DNA of 64,000 bases, from contig JAFGCX010000011.1 in NCBI GenBank assembly GCA_016932415.1, positions 62,001-126,000 of the forward strand, written 5' to 3'. Shown piece by piece: positions 1-8,217 of the stretch. The notes beneath the pieces were generated by a model that did no database searches, was not told where the DNA came from, and saw only the letters and a program-made list of their open reading frames with translations. Both the position numbers and the translations under genes were made by a program. Source of the DNA: Candidatus Krumholzibacteriota bacterium. Its GTDB lineage: Bacteria > Krumholzibacteriota > Krumholzibacteriia > Krumholzibacteriales > Krumholzibacteriaceae. Positions within the stretch are counted from its first letter, which is position 1. Each line of letters starts with the position of its first letter.

Positions 1-180
1 CGGCCAGTACCTCCACTGGCCCAAAACGAAACTGATGCCGAAAAGGAATAAAAACAGCCCCATCTCGGATGAGACGAGAAAGGTAAAAAGACCCCTCATA
101 ATGAAGCGTCTGCGCGAGGAAGACAGGGAACGAAGCGCGGAAAGCAGCTCGTTAAAAATATTGTCATTCAGTAAGAGCAT
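1..180 (-). CDS. Partial membrane protein, unrecognised (C-terminus beyond window)
   Basis: A 60-codon frame starts with ATG at 180 and stays open to the window edge. It overlaps the last 17 bases of the DUF4159 gene upstream of it, as expected for a coupled operon gene. The N-terminus is polar, with an LLSALRSLSSRRRFIMRG stretch. It is followed by one hydrophobic segment (about residues 38-55, GLFLFLFGISFVLGQW) that can span the membrane. I do not recognise the family and too little is visible to assign a role. An alternative is a short, non-coding extension of the operon, but amino-acid composition and the overlap favour a real gene. Confidence 0.5.
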   Translation of the reverse strand, partial: MLLLNDNIFNELLSALRSLSSSRRRFIMRGLFTFLVSSEMGLFLFLFGISFVLGQWRYWP

Positions 181-898
181 AATAGAGAATATTCACCGCC
201 ATCCTGATCGCCGCCTCCCTTTTTCCCGGCGGATCCCCATGCACATCAGGATCTTCAAGCCCGTCGCCGATATCACTTTCATATGTATAGAATATCATAA
301 GCCGCTCTCCGTCGAAGACTCCAAGACCCTGTGGAGGCGATCCGTTATGTTCGTGGATCTTGGGAGGGCCATCGAGATGGTAGAAAGAATGATATATGGG
401 ATGATCGAGAGATACGGCCACAAGTTCCCTTTCCGGAAAAAGCTCTCTGACCATCGAACGGAAAGATTCATCCATGCCGTAATTGTCATCGGCATAGAGG
501 AACCCTCCGGCAAGAAGATGCCCGCGGAGATTTACAAATTCCTCACGATCCAGTGAGATATTCCCATGACCGGTCATATACAGAAAGGGGAATGAAAATA
601 ACCCGGGATCAAGCAGAGAGACGACCGTCTCATTTGCCGCCGTCCTGATACCTGTTCTTTTATTGAACTCTCTCAACAGGTTTGGTATCGACGACGGGTC
701 CCCATACCAGTCCCCGCCCCCTCCATATTTGATCCTGCCTACGCCTGTCCTGGACCTTTCGATATTTATCCGGTCCTCTTTTCCTTCCCCGGCATCATCA
801 GCCGCCTTTTCCGGCCTCTGATATCCCTGGCTCCTCGCCGAGACTGCCGGAAGGATCAGGATCATGAAAAGAAAGAGGTGCGTCGCAATCTTTTTCAT
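164..898 (-). CDS. DUF4159 domain protein, secreted
   Basis: A 244-residue protein with an N-terminal signal peptide (about residues 1-22, ending near SARSQG) followed by a DUF4159 domain. The signature RIKYGGGGDWYGDPSSIPNL lies at about residues 55-74, and a glycine-rich YMTGHGNISL segment and GGFLYADDNYG follow, all typical of the family. DUF4159 proteins have a class-I-glutamine-amidotransferase-like fold in structure predictions, but no reaction is established. The family is often linked to MoxR/DUF58/BatA clusters; here that cluster lies about 57 kb away and this gene instead follows a giant histidine kinase by 3 bases. The ATG at 898 has a GGAG ribosome-binding site 6 bases upstream, placed inside the end of the kinase gene, so the two are probably translated together. 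Family call is firm; function unknown. Confidence 0.85.
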   Translation of the reverse strand: MKKIATHLFLFMILILPAVSARSQGYQRPEKAADDAGEGKEDRINIERSRTGVGRIKYGGGGDWYGDPSSIPNLLREFNKRTGIRTAANETVVSLLDPGLFSFPFLYMTGHGNISLDREEFVNLRGHLLAGGFLYADDNYGMDESFRSMVRELFPERELVAVSLDHPIYHSFYHLDGPPKIHEHNGSPPQGLGVFDGERLMIFYTYESDIGDGLEDPDVHGDPPGKREAAIRMAVNILYYALTE

Positions 899-901
899 CA
901 G

Positions 902-3900
902 TTACTCCAGCGCGGCCGGGATCCTTACTATAGCTTCTACTCCCTGGCCGTCTTTCCTGTTCCTGATAATTATTTCTCCTTCCATCTCCCGGGCGATACT
1001 CTCGCATATCGCGAGGCCGAGGCCCGTACCGTTAGTCTTGGTGGAAAAGTACGGTTCGAAAAGTCTTTCCTCTATCTCGCCAGGGAGGCCGCATCCGTTG
1101 TCGATCACCGAGATCTCCGTCATTTCCCCGTCGCGGGCGGTACTTATCGAAAGAATGCCGGAACCTTCCATGGCGTCAAGGGCGTTCTCGATAAGATTTA
1201 CCAGGATCTTGCGCAACCCCTCCCTGTCAGCTTTGACCGCGATTTCTTCAGTATCTTCAAAGCTTATCTCCACTCCCGGAGCTCCTTTATATCCCGATAT
1301 TATCTTCTGAATGAAATCTCCAGCGACGATCCGCTCAGGACTGAGGTCTATCGACTTTCCAAAGCTGGAGAACTCGGAAGCGATCTTCCTGAGGATCTCC
1401 GTCTGCTGTATTACCGTCTCGGCGCCTTCTTCGAAGATCTTCCCGAACTCTTCCCTGTTTCCGCGATATGCTCTCTGCATCAACTGGACAGACAGCTTTA
1501 TAGGAGTAAGCGGATTTTTCACTTCGTGCGCTATCTGTCTTGCCATCTCGACCCACGCCGATAATTTTTTCGTCTTTATCAGCTCGGTCAGGTCATCGAA
1601 GACTACTACCGTTCCGAGACTCTCATTCTCGGCTGAAAGGCTTGTTATCACCGCCTTGATTATCCTCTTGTCTTTTCCGGGAAGGGACAGTTCTTTCTCA
1701 ACAGTATTTTCGGAGGAACCCGAGAACAGTTCCATGAAAGCCCTGAGGTCCTTCCTCTCCACATCTTCCGGTTTCTTTCCAGCCAGATTCTCCTCTCCCA
1801 GGTCGAGCAATCTCGCCGCGGAGGGATTGACAGTAGCTATCCGTCCGTCACGACCGGTAGAGACTACTCCGGTCGCTATATTTTCAAGTATAGCGGAAAG
1901 GTATCTCTGTCTTTCCAGCAGATCACGCCTTGCTCCCCTGAGAGCGGTCGTCATCGTGTTGAAGGAATCGACAAGGTCGCCTATTTCGTCCTGCGCTTCC
2001 GCCTCGAGCATAAACTCGAGATCGCCCCTGATTATCCTTTTTGTCCCGCCCCTCAGCACGGCTATCGGGTTTATGATCTTTCCGGCAAGAAAGACACCGA
2101 GGGTCACCGCAGCAGAAAAAAGAAGCGCCAGAAGCCCAAGGATCAGAGCGTATGATTTCAGTATCTCTTTTCTGACCAGGGCGGTACGGTAAAGCATCGG
2201 CACGGAGAGGACTCCGCTGACATCGCCAGAGATCGACGATAACGCCCTGCTCGCCACCTTGTATGAATAATCGCCCAGAGCCTGGTCCCGGACAGTGACC
2301 TTGCTTCTTCCAAACCCCGTATCGGCATATACCACGGGAGTGAGAAGCTGGTCGAGGAACCCTCCGGTAAAAAGCTCTCTCTTGCTCGTCGCGTTGATCG
2401 CCCCGTTATAATACAGATTGATATTCTGTCCGACTACGCCGGCGATCTTTTCTATAAAACTGTCATCAAGCTTTCTTCTGTAATAAAGATACCCTCCTCG
2501 AGACCCCGGAAGGGAAACAGCAATCACCGTCCCGCCGTAGAGGAAGGGATAATTGTACGTGACCGTGACAGCTCCTGTCTCACTCTGCATGATAAGCGAC
2601 GCTATTTCCTCATTGCCAAAATCTTCAAGGTTCTCATCGAGCAGGATCCCTCCGTCCGCGTCAAAGAGGGTAAACCGCGTTTGCGCAAACCTTGAGATCT
2701 CACCTATCCTCGGCTCTCTTGCCCCTGACAGGACATCCCCGAGATAACGGCTTCCAGCAAAAGCCTCGGCTTCGGATCTTATCGAATGCCTGATAAAGGA
2801 CTCTGCCGATTTTACCGCGGCGACCGCCTCGCGGTCTCCTTCCGCCGTGAACCTGTACCGGATATATCTGCCTGAAAATATCCCCATCAGCAGCACCGGC
2901 ATTACTGAAACCGCGAGGAACGAAAGAAGAAGCTTCCGCCTGAAACTCAATCTTCCCGAAAATTCAACAGCCGGCGTCAGGCTCCCCAGGACTGGAAGCC
3001 TTCTGACTATCATCAGCACTATCAGCGAGATAAGTGTCAAAATAATATCGAGAGAGACGACCATCGCCCATTGCAGCACCCGTTCATTCAGTGCGGCCTC
3101 CCTGTACCCCACGAGAAATCCTGTCCCGTCCGCTCCATACCCCGTCAGGCAGCTGTACCTGTCGCCGTCGACTTTCAGCTGGAACCACTCCCCCGTTTTT
3201 TCGGAAAGGGTTGTACCCGAAGCAAGAACCGGCGCCGATGAACTTATCACCTTGTCATCACTGATCCTGGCAACGAGAAGATCCTCCGGTTCATCGATCC
3301 TCGGGGCAAGTTCTCCGCTCTCCAGATTCTGAAATATCTCCGGCGCCATCGGCCCGGCGCTGACAAGAAGCTCGGGGTTGTCAAAGAAGTAGGGCACCAT
3401 GATCTGCACATATCCGGCGCTGACACCGCTGATATGGTAAAGCGGAGATGTCCCCGCGAGGAAATAGACCTTTCCCCCTTCCGTCTCCTTTATCATCCTC
3501 TTTACACTGGGAACCCTCGAAGCGATCAATGTGTCCGGCAAGGCCCGCATCACTTCATGAGGCATCCCGACGGAAAACCTGGAGAATCTATCTCCTCTCG
3601 CGTCGTAGACGTCGAAGACGGATGAGAATCCGAATCTGCTCAGTTCGCTCTCGGCCCAGAGTTCGAACGCCGTAGATTTTTTCCGGGATAGCGCTTTCGC
3701 GACTGCCGTGCGGCTTTCGGTGATATTCTCGCAGAGATCGGGGAGCACCACCATCAACCAGTTCCCTTCAGGATCATTGAAACTTTCCAGTTTTTCCATC
3801 ACCCTTCCCCTTCTAAGCCCCTCATATTCGAGCGATGCCGTCCCGTAGACTACAAGAGACGAGATCAGGACTATGAAGAAGGAAGAAAATATAAGGGAAA

Positions 3901-5773
3901 GGGCCTCTTCCTTTCTGAGCATCGGAAAGATCCTGATAGAGAGAAAAAACAGCGCCGCGCAGGCTATTGTCGAGGACCAGTGAGGATCGAGGAAAAATAT
4001 GACGGCTGTCATCGCCACAATACCGGCCGGAAGCCCTTCGGAAAGATTTCCTCCGCCCCAGACCAGAACGACTCTGCTACTGAAGATCGCAGCAATGAAA
4101 ATACCTGTTATTGAAAACAACATCGCCATGTGGAGCGAAAGGACGGGAACCGTATAAAACTCCGTGTCAAGCCCGAGCAATCTTGGATTGGCGTTCAGAA
4201 TCACCCTTGCCACGGTCCTTGACGAAAGATAGCTCGCCGCCCCGAGGATCAGAGCAAGCAGGACCGCCTTTACGATTATCCTCCACGGATCGATCCCTCC
4301 CCTTTTCTCGATCCTTCTTTCCATGAAGCCTGAGAAATAGGTCCGGAAGACCTTCACGCAGCCAAAAACGAGTATCAGAAAGAAAAGGGAAGTAATAAGA
4401 TAATCTCCTGTCGTCCTGGTCAGGCCACCGGGCAGATTATCTGCGAATAGAGCTGGATCGAAGAGACTGATCCCGAAAAAGATGCTTGGAATATCCATTC
4501 GAAGGAGAATATATCTTATCAGACCAAGAAGGGAGACGAGAAATAACAGGCGCCTGGCAAGATTCCAGATCTCCCGGCGCCCAGCCCTGAGTTTCTTCGC
4601 GAAACGCCCGTAGACCCATTTGGCCAGGACAAGGGCGTTCAATATCAGCAGGGCTCCGGCCCATAGCGTCTTCTTTTTCTCCCGGGAATCGATCGCCGCC
4701 TGGAAGGTGTCTCCACTTATGTTCAACATCGCCAGTTTCTGACCTGTCCGGGAATTGACGACCCCGAAGATCCTTATCTTACCGTTTTCCTCCTCAATGA
4801 CTCTCGGTCTGTTCCCGGCAGGCATGGCTTTCTTCTGTTGTATCCCGGAAGGATCGTTTCCCTCCCAGAACCTGTATTCGATCTCGCAGTGATATTGTCC
4901 CGACAGGACCTCGCCAAGTCCTGTGCTCCTGAGAAACCGGTTGCTAATGCGGTAGTTGACTTCCAGCGGAAGATCTACTACTACCCTGCCGCCCCCGATC
5001 GGGGCTTCATGTACCAGCAGCGTGTAGAGCTGCGTCGTGCTGGTAAAAATCGCCTCTTCAGCGCTTCCCGATCTTACATTACCATGATAACGGGGCACTC
5101 CGCCCCAGGCGATACGCCGGCCGTTCGCCGTGATCACCTGTATCCCCATTTCCCTGAAAGGCCTCTGTCCCCGCCCTTCGGCGACGGCAAGGGAATCGAG
5201 AGAGAGGACCAGAAGCGATAACTTTTCCCCTTCTATCTTGTCGAGATCCTTCCCTGCAACAAGCCCCGCCGCCATTCTGGCGCTTGAAATCGCTTTTTTT
5301 TCAGCCTTGAGTAACGCGGCCTCCGCCCTTTCGTATATTTCCAGGAGCCTCTCCGTCTCCTTTTTTCCTGCTCCTTTCTGATCCCTGTGAAACGGCATCG
5401 CCAGGATCACGATAAGCAACAGGAGCAAAAGAGGGATCAAAGGAACCGGCTCTATCGTTCTTGAGGGTGAAAGGATCTTTCTTTTTCCACTCTCCGGCGC
5501 CTCGGGCTGTCTCTCTACGATCTCGTCAAGATTTCTGGGATACCACCGGGATGATAGTTCCCCGCCGGGCGAGGATCCCGCCTGCTGCCTGCCGGGATGC
5601 GGCAGAAAAAGAAATATTATGAATCCAGCGTTGAGGAGCAGAAGGACAAGCCAGACCGGAGCCTTTATACTTATCCTTCCCGCCGAGATAAAAGCGATGA
5701 AAAAAACAAGCGCCACTATAAGAAATACCCAGAGCGCCGCTTGAAATATCTTTCTTTCCTTCTCTATATGCAC
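902..5773 (-). CDS. Very large NtrY-like membrane sensor histidine kinase
   Basis: At 1623 residues this is about twice the size of ordinary NtrY kinases. Hydrophobic segments predict about 14 membrane spans: three in residues 10-127, eight in 369-645, then 902-924, 948-966 and 1207-1231. They separate three likely extracytoplasmic sensor regions (about 130-368, 650-900 and 970-1205). The cytoplasmic part is standard: HAMP (about 1231-1285), PAS (1290-1390), HisKA with the phospho-acceptor His at about 1416 in QIAHEVKNPLTPIKLS, and HATPase with N box (NLIENALDAME), G1 (DNGCGLP), F box (FEPYFSTK) and G2 (GTGLGLAI). All catalytic motifs look intact. No response regulator gene is adjacent, so the partner is unknown. 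The start is GTG with GGAG 9 bases upstream. It sits between an NTF2-like secreted protein and a DUF4159 protein in one operon. Ligand unknown. Confidence 0.9.
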   Translation of the reverse strand: MHIEKERKIFQAALWVFLIVALVFFIAFISAGRISIKAPVWLVLLLLNAGFIIFLFLPHPGRQQAGSSPGGELSSRWYPRNLDEIVERQPEAPESGKRKILSPSRTIEPVPLIPLLLLLLIVILAMPFHRDQKGAGKKETERLLEIYERAEAALLKAEKKAISSARMAAGLVAGKDLDKIEGEKLSLLVLSLDSLAVAEGRGQRPFREMGIQVITANGRRIAWGGVPRYHGNVRSGSAEEAIFTSTTQLYTLLVHEAPIGGGRVVVDLPLEVNYRISNRFLRSTGLGEVLSGQYHCEIEYRFWEGNDPSGIQQKKAMPAGNRPRVIEEENGKIRIFGVVNSRTGQKLAMLNISGDTFQAAIDSREKKKTLWAGALLILNALVLAKWVYGRFAKKLRAGRREIWNLARRLLFLVSLLGLIRYILLRMDIPSIFFGISLFDPALFADNLPGGLTRTTGDYLITSLFFLILVFGCVKVFRTYFSGFMERRIEKRGGIDPWRIIVKAVLLALILGAASYLSSRTVARVILNANPRLLGLDTEFYTVPVLSLHMAMLFSITGIFIAAIFSSRVVLVWGGGNLSEGLPAGIVAMTAVIFFLDPHWSSTIACAALFFLSIRIFPMLRKEEALSLIFSSFFIVLISSLVVYGTASLEYEGLRRGRVMEKLESFNDPEGNWLMVVLPDLCENITESRTAVAKALSRKKSTAFELWAESELSRFGFSSVFDVYDARGDRFSRFSVGMPHEVMRALPDTLIASRVPSVKRMIKETEGGKVYFLAGTSPLYHISGVSAGYVQIMVPYFFDNPELLVSAGPMAPEIFQNLESGELAPRIDEPEDLLVARISDDKVISSSAPVLASGTTLSEKTGEWFQLKVDGDRYSCLTGYGADGTGFLVGYREAALNERVLQWAMVVSLDIILTLISLIVLMIVRRLPVLGSLTPAVEFSGRLSFRRKLLLSFLAVSVMPVLLMGIFSGRYIRYRFTAEGDREAVAAVKSAESFIRHSIRSEAEAFAGSRYLGDVLSGAREPRIGEISRFAQTRFTLFDADGGILLDENLEDFGNEEIASLIMQSETGAVTVTYNYPFLYGGTVIAVSLPGSRGGYLYYRRKLDDSFIEKIAGVVGQNINLYYNGAINATSKRELFTGGFLDQLLTPVVYADTGFGRSKVTVRDQALGDYSYKVASRALSSISGDVSGVLSVPMLYRTALVRKEILKSYALILGLLALLFSAAVTLGVFLAGKIINPIAVLRGGTKRIIRGDLEFMLEAEAQDEIGDLVDSFNTMTTALRGARRDLLERQRYLSAILENIATGVVSTGRDGRIATVNPSAARLLDLGEENLAGKKPEDVERKDLRAFMELFSGSSENTVEKELSLPGKDKRIIKAVITSLSAENESLGTVVVFDDLTELIKTKKLSAWVEMARQIAHEVKNPLTPIKLSVQLMQRAYRGNREEFGKIFEEGAETVIQQTEILRKIASEFSSFGKSIDLSPERIVAGDFIQKIISGYKGAPGVEISFEDTEEIAVKADREGLRKILVNLIENALDAMEGSGILSISTARDGEMTEISVIDNGCGLPGEIEERLFEPYFSTKTNGTGLGLAICESIAREMEGEIIIRNRKDGQGVEAIVRIPAALE

Positions 5774-5803
5774 AGGTCAAATCTCCAGGATCGATATCGA
5801 CGG

Positions 5804-6298
5804 TCAGCGTGAAGTCTTGATCTCGGTCATCACCCAATCGTCCCCTTCTTTGCAGAGCGTAATATATACCTTATCCTGAAAGACCCTGTCACTGCGAATG
5901 TTTTTATAGCTTCTATAGGCGACGGCAAAGACTTTTCTGCCTGGCTTATCGACATTGTGATATTTAACGAATTCGAATTTCATCTGGGAATATTCCCTGA
6001 AGATCTTTTTAAGCAGATAGAAGACCTGCGAGCTGCTGTAATATCCGCTTTTCGGCCCCATCTCTCCCATCACTATATAAACCTTGCCGTCACCTACGAG
6101 ACCGGCCAGATATCTCGCGTCCGATTTTCGCCACGCCCCCTCGATCCTTCTGAAGATCATCGCGGGGGAGATACTCTCTTTAAGCACGAGCGTGTCGACG
6201 CGGGCTTTTCCGGTTCGCTGAGCCAGAGCTTCCCCCCCCGGCAGATCAATAAAGGGAAGAAGCACCGCGAGCGACAGGTATATCAGGAACCTTTTCAA
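5804..6298 (-). CDS. Secreted NTF2-like protein (DUF4783-like)
   Basis: A 164-residue protein with a signal peptide (about residues 1-27, cleavage near EALAQR). The mature part reads like an NTF2/SnoaL-type cone domain: AMIFRRIEGAWRKSDARYLA, GKVYIVMG, the SQVFYLLKKIFREYS helix and a C-terminal VYITLCKEGDDWVMTEIK strand pair. The pattern resembles DUF4783 proteins, whose function is not known. Translation starts at TTG 6298, with AAAGGT about 6 bases upstream and no better ATG. It is the first gene of the operon that continues with the giant kinase, 30 bases downstream, so it may modulate or feed that sensor; this is inference from position only. I see no convincing -35/-10 pair in the 161 bases upstream. 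Confidence 0.65.
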   Translation of the reverse strand: MKRFLIYLSLAVLLPFIDLPGGEALAQRTGKARVDTLVLKESISPAMIFRRIEGAWRKSDARYLAGLVGDGKVYIVMGEMGPKSGYYSSSQVFYLLKKIFREYSQMKFEFVKYHNVDKPGRKVFAVAYRSYKNIRSDRVFQDKVYITLCKEGDDWVMTEIKTSR

Positions 6299-6409
6299 AT
6301 CGACCTTTCTGGTCAGGGCATGGTAATACTGTCAGCCTAATATGTAATGGCAAGGCATGTGCCAGCAGTTTGATTTGAAAAATAACGAGTTACAACGATT
6401 TTCAGGGCT

Positions 6410-6439
6410 ATGGTGTCCTGTTTTTTAGAATGGTGTCCT
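6410..6439. repeat. Pair of 10-bp direct repeats, 20 bp apart
   Basis: The decamer ATGGTGTCCT occurs at 6410-6419 and again at 6430-6439, exactly two helical turns apart, in the 161-bp gap between the DUF456 gene and the start of the NTF2-like/kinase operon. A protein binding both copies on one DNA face is possible; a remnant of a mobile-element end is another option. No transposase or terminal inverted repeat is visible nearby. Confidence 0.4.
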
Positions 6440-6459
6440 TAAAAGCGTACACCGGATGG

Positions 6460-6975
6460 TCATCGCCAGCTCTTAAATATAAAGATCCCGAGACAGACCA
6501 GCCCCAGGGCGAACTTTACAAAATAGGCTAGCAACTTGCCCAGAAAAGCAAAAAATCCTGTCCTCAGAGCCTGATCAAGGGAGTTGTAATAGATATATTC
6601 GCATATCACCGCACCCGCGAAGGCCCCGATCAGAGCAAATACCACGCTTCCCACTACAGGTATCACCGCCGTCCCGCCTATCGCTCCGGCTATCCCACCC
6701 AGAAAAGCGCCGAGGACTCCCCATTTCGTCGCCCCCTTACCGGCCACGACAACGACCCCGAGAGTCGCTTCGATTATCTCACCCACCACCAGCAGAGCGG
6801 CCATGACGATCAACGATACCCACCCGATCGATGATATTCCCGCCACCAGTGAGAAAATCACGATAGATACGAACATCGCCCATCCGCCTGGAAGGCCGAC
6901 GAAAATCAGAAGATTGAGGATAAAGAGAAATATATACAGCAGGACCAGCCCGCCGCTCTGAAGTACAGCTCCCAT
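6460..6975 (-). CDS. DUF456 family membrane protein
   Basis: A 171-residue, very hydrophobic protein with about five membrane segments, rich in small residues (GVLGAFLGGIAGAIGGTAVI at about 85-104 and GSVVFALIGAFAGAVICEYI after it). The glycine-rich pair of helices and the VVGEIIEATLG motif are characteristic of DUF456, a family of unknown function. It lies 48 bases downstream of secF on the same strand and probably belongs to the secD-secF transcript. No specific link to protein export is known. The ATG at 6975 has no strong ribosome-binding site in front of it, so the exact start is less certain than the family. Confidence 0.8.
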   Translation of the reverse strand: MGAVLQSGGLVLLYIFLFILNLLIFVGLPGGWAMFVSIVIFSLVAGISSIGWVSLIVMAALLVVGEIIEATLGVVVVAGKGATKWGVLGAFLGGIAGAIGGTAVIPVVGSVVFALIGAFAGAVICEYIYYNSLDQALRTGFFAFLGKLLAYFVKFALGLVCLGIFIFKSWR

Positions 6976-7023
6976 TCGGACGCATCCTCACTGTAAGGTC
7001 AAGCCGCCAGATCACAGGTGATG

Positions 7024-8193
7024 TCAGACTCTGGCTTTCATACGAGCCGTTATCCTGTTCTGCCATTCTATCAGGACGGGGCTGGCAACGAAGATCGACG
7101 AATATGTTCCCACCACAATACCTACGAGCAGGGCGAAAGCGAAATCATGGATCACTTCCCCTCCGTAAAAATAGAGGAAAAGCACGACTATCAGAGTAGT
7201 AAGTGATGTTATGATCGTTCGCCCGAGAGATTCGTTGATAGAGATATTTATCATCTTCTCGTACGATTCGCGCCTTCTCAAGCTGAAATTCTCCCTGATC
7301 CTGTCGAAGACCACGATCGTGTCGTTCAGGGAATATCCGACGATAGTCATCAGCGCCGCCACGATCACAAGCGATATATCTTTTCCCAGAAGAGAGAATA
7401 TACCGAGCGTGATGATAACGTCATGAGCAAGAGCGATTATCGCGCCAATGGCGAATTTGAATTCGAACCTCCAGCTGATATATACGAGGATACCGAACAT
7501 CGAGATGATGATAGCCGCCCATGCCCGGTTTTTAAGCTCTTCTCCGATCTTCGGTCCGACCGTCTCGGTACGCCTGATCTCGATCTCCCTTTCAGGGAAT
7601 CTTTCAAGGATAGCAGATTTGAGAGCTTCGGCCGCCTTTGATTCGATACCCAGATACGGGAGGCTGAAAGCGATCCTGTCCTCCGACTCTTTTGTCACTT
7701 CGACAAAACCGACGCCGTTCGCCCTGACGCCGTCCTTAAGCGCTTCCATTTCAGGGATCGTAGCCGCTTCGACGACGATGAGGTTACCGCCCTCGTAGTC
7801 CCGGGAAAAATCAGGTGGCATCTCTTTGGCGGACACTACAGCCCATCCCGCCTCCGGGGCGGTCATTACAAGAGCTTCGAGGAGTTTTTCCGCCGCCATC
7901 TCAGTCTCGCTTATTTTCGCGATCGTTATCAGGTATTCGTTCCGTTCGCCGAACTCCTGGATGTCCCCATCACCGTATCCCGCTTCTTCCACCACAGCCC
8001 TGAGATCGGAAACAGGCACCGCCTCATCAAACCTGAGCTGTATCAGGGTCCCCCCCTCGAAATCGATGCTCAGATCGGGGCCCCCTTTGATAACGAGAGA
8101 GACGAGGCCCGCCAGGATAAGAACAAGAGAGATGATGAAAGCCTTGTTCCTGAAATCCACAAAATTAACGTGTGTTTCGCCAAAAAACTGCAT
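7024..8193 (-). CDS. secF: Protein translocase subunit SecF
   Basis: SecF works with SecD as the proton-driven partner of the SecYEG channel, pulling exported proteins across the inner membrane. The 389-residue sequence has a first membrane helix at about 17-36, then the signature DLSIDFEGGTLIQLRF, a periplasmic P4-like domain (about 55-220), and five more helices. These carry the conserved acidic motifs AHDVIITLGIFSLLGKD and GYSLNDTIVVFDRIREN. Length and order match the family. The ATG at 8193 follows GAGGAG with a 5-base A-rich spacer. secD ends 24 bases upstream, so both share one transcript, as usual. Confidence 0.97.
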   Translation of the reverse strand: MQFFGETHVNFVDFRNKAFIISLVLILAGLVSLVIKGGPDLSIDFEGGTLIQLRFDEAVPVSDLRAVVEEAGYGDGDIQEFGERNEYLITIAKISETEMAAEKLLEALVMTAPEAGWAVVSAKEMPPDFSRDYEGGNLIVVEAATIPEMEALKDGVRANGVGFVEVTKESEDRIAFSLPYLGIESKAAEALKSAILERFPEREIEIRRTETVGPKIGEELKNRAWAAIIISMFGILVYISWRFEFKFAIGAIIALAHDVIITLGIFSLLGKDISLVIVAALMTIVGYSLNDTIVVFDRIRENFSLRRRESYEKMINISINESLGRTIITSLTTLIVVLFLYFYGGEVIHDFAFALLVGIVVGTYSSIFVASPVLIEWQNRITARMKARV

Positions 8194-8217
8194 TTTTTCT
8201 CCTCTTCAGGTAGCTCT

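Noticed and set aside
35-556. A 173-codon plus-strand frame at the left edge
   Set aside because: It is antisense to the DUF4159 gene, whose signal peptide and family signature are clear.
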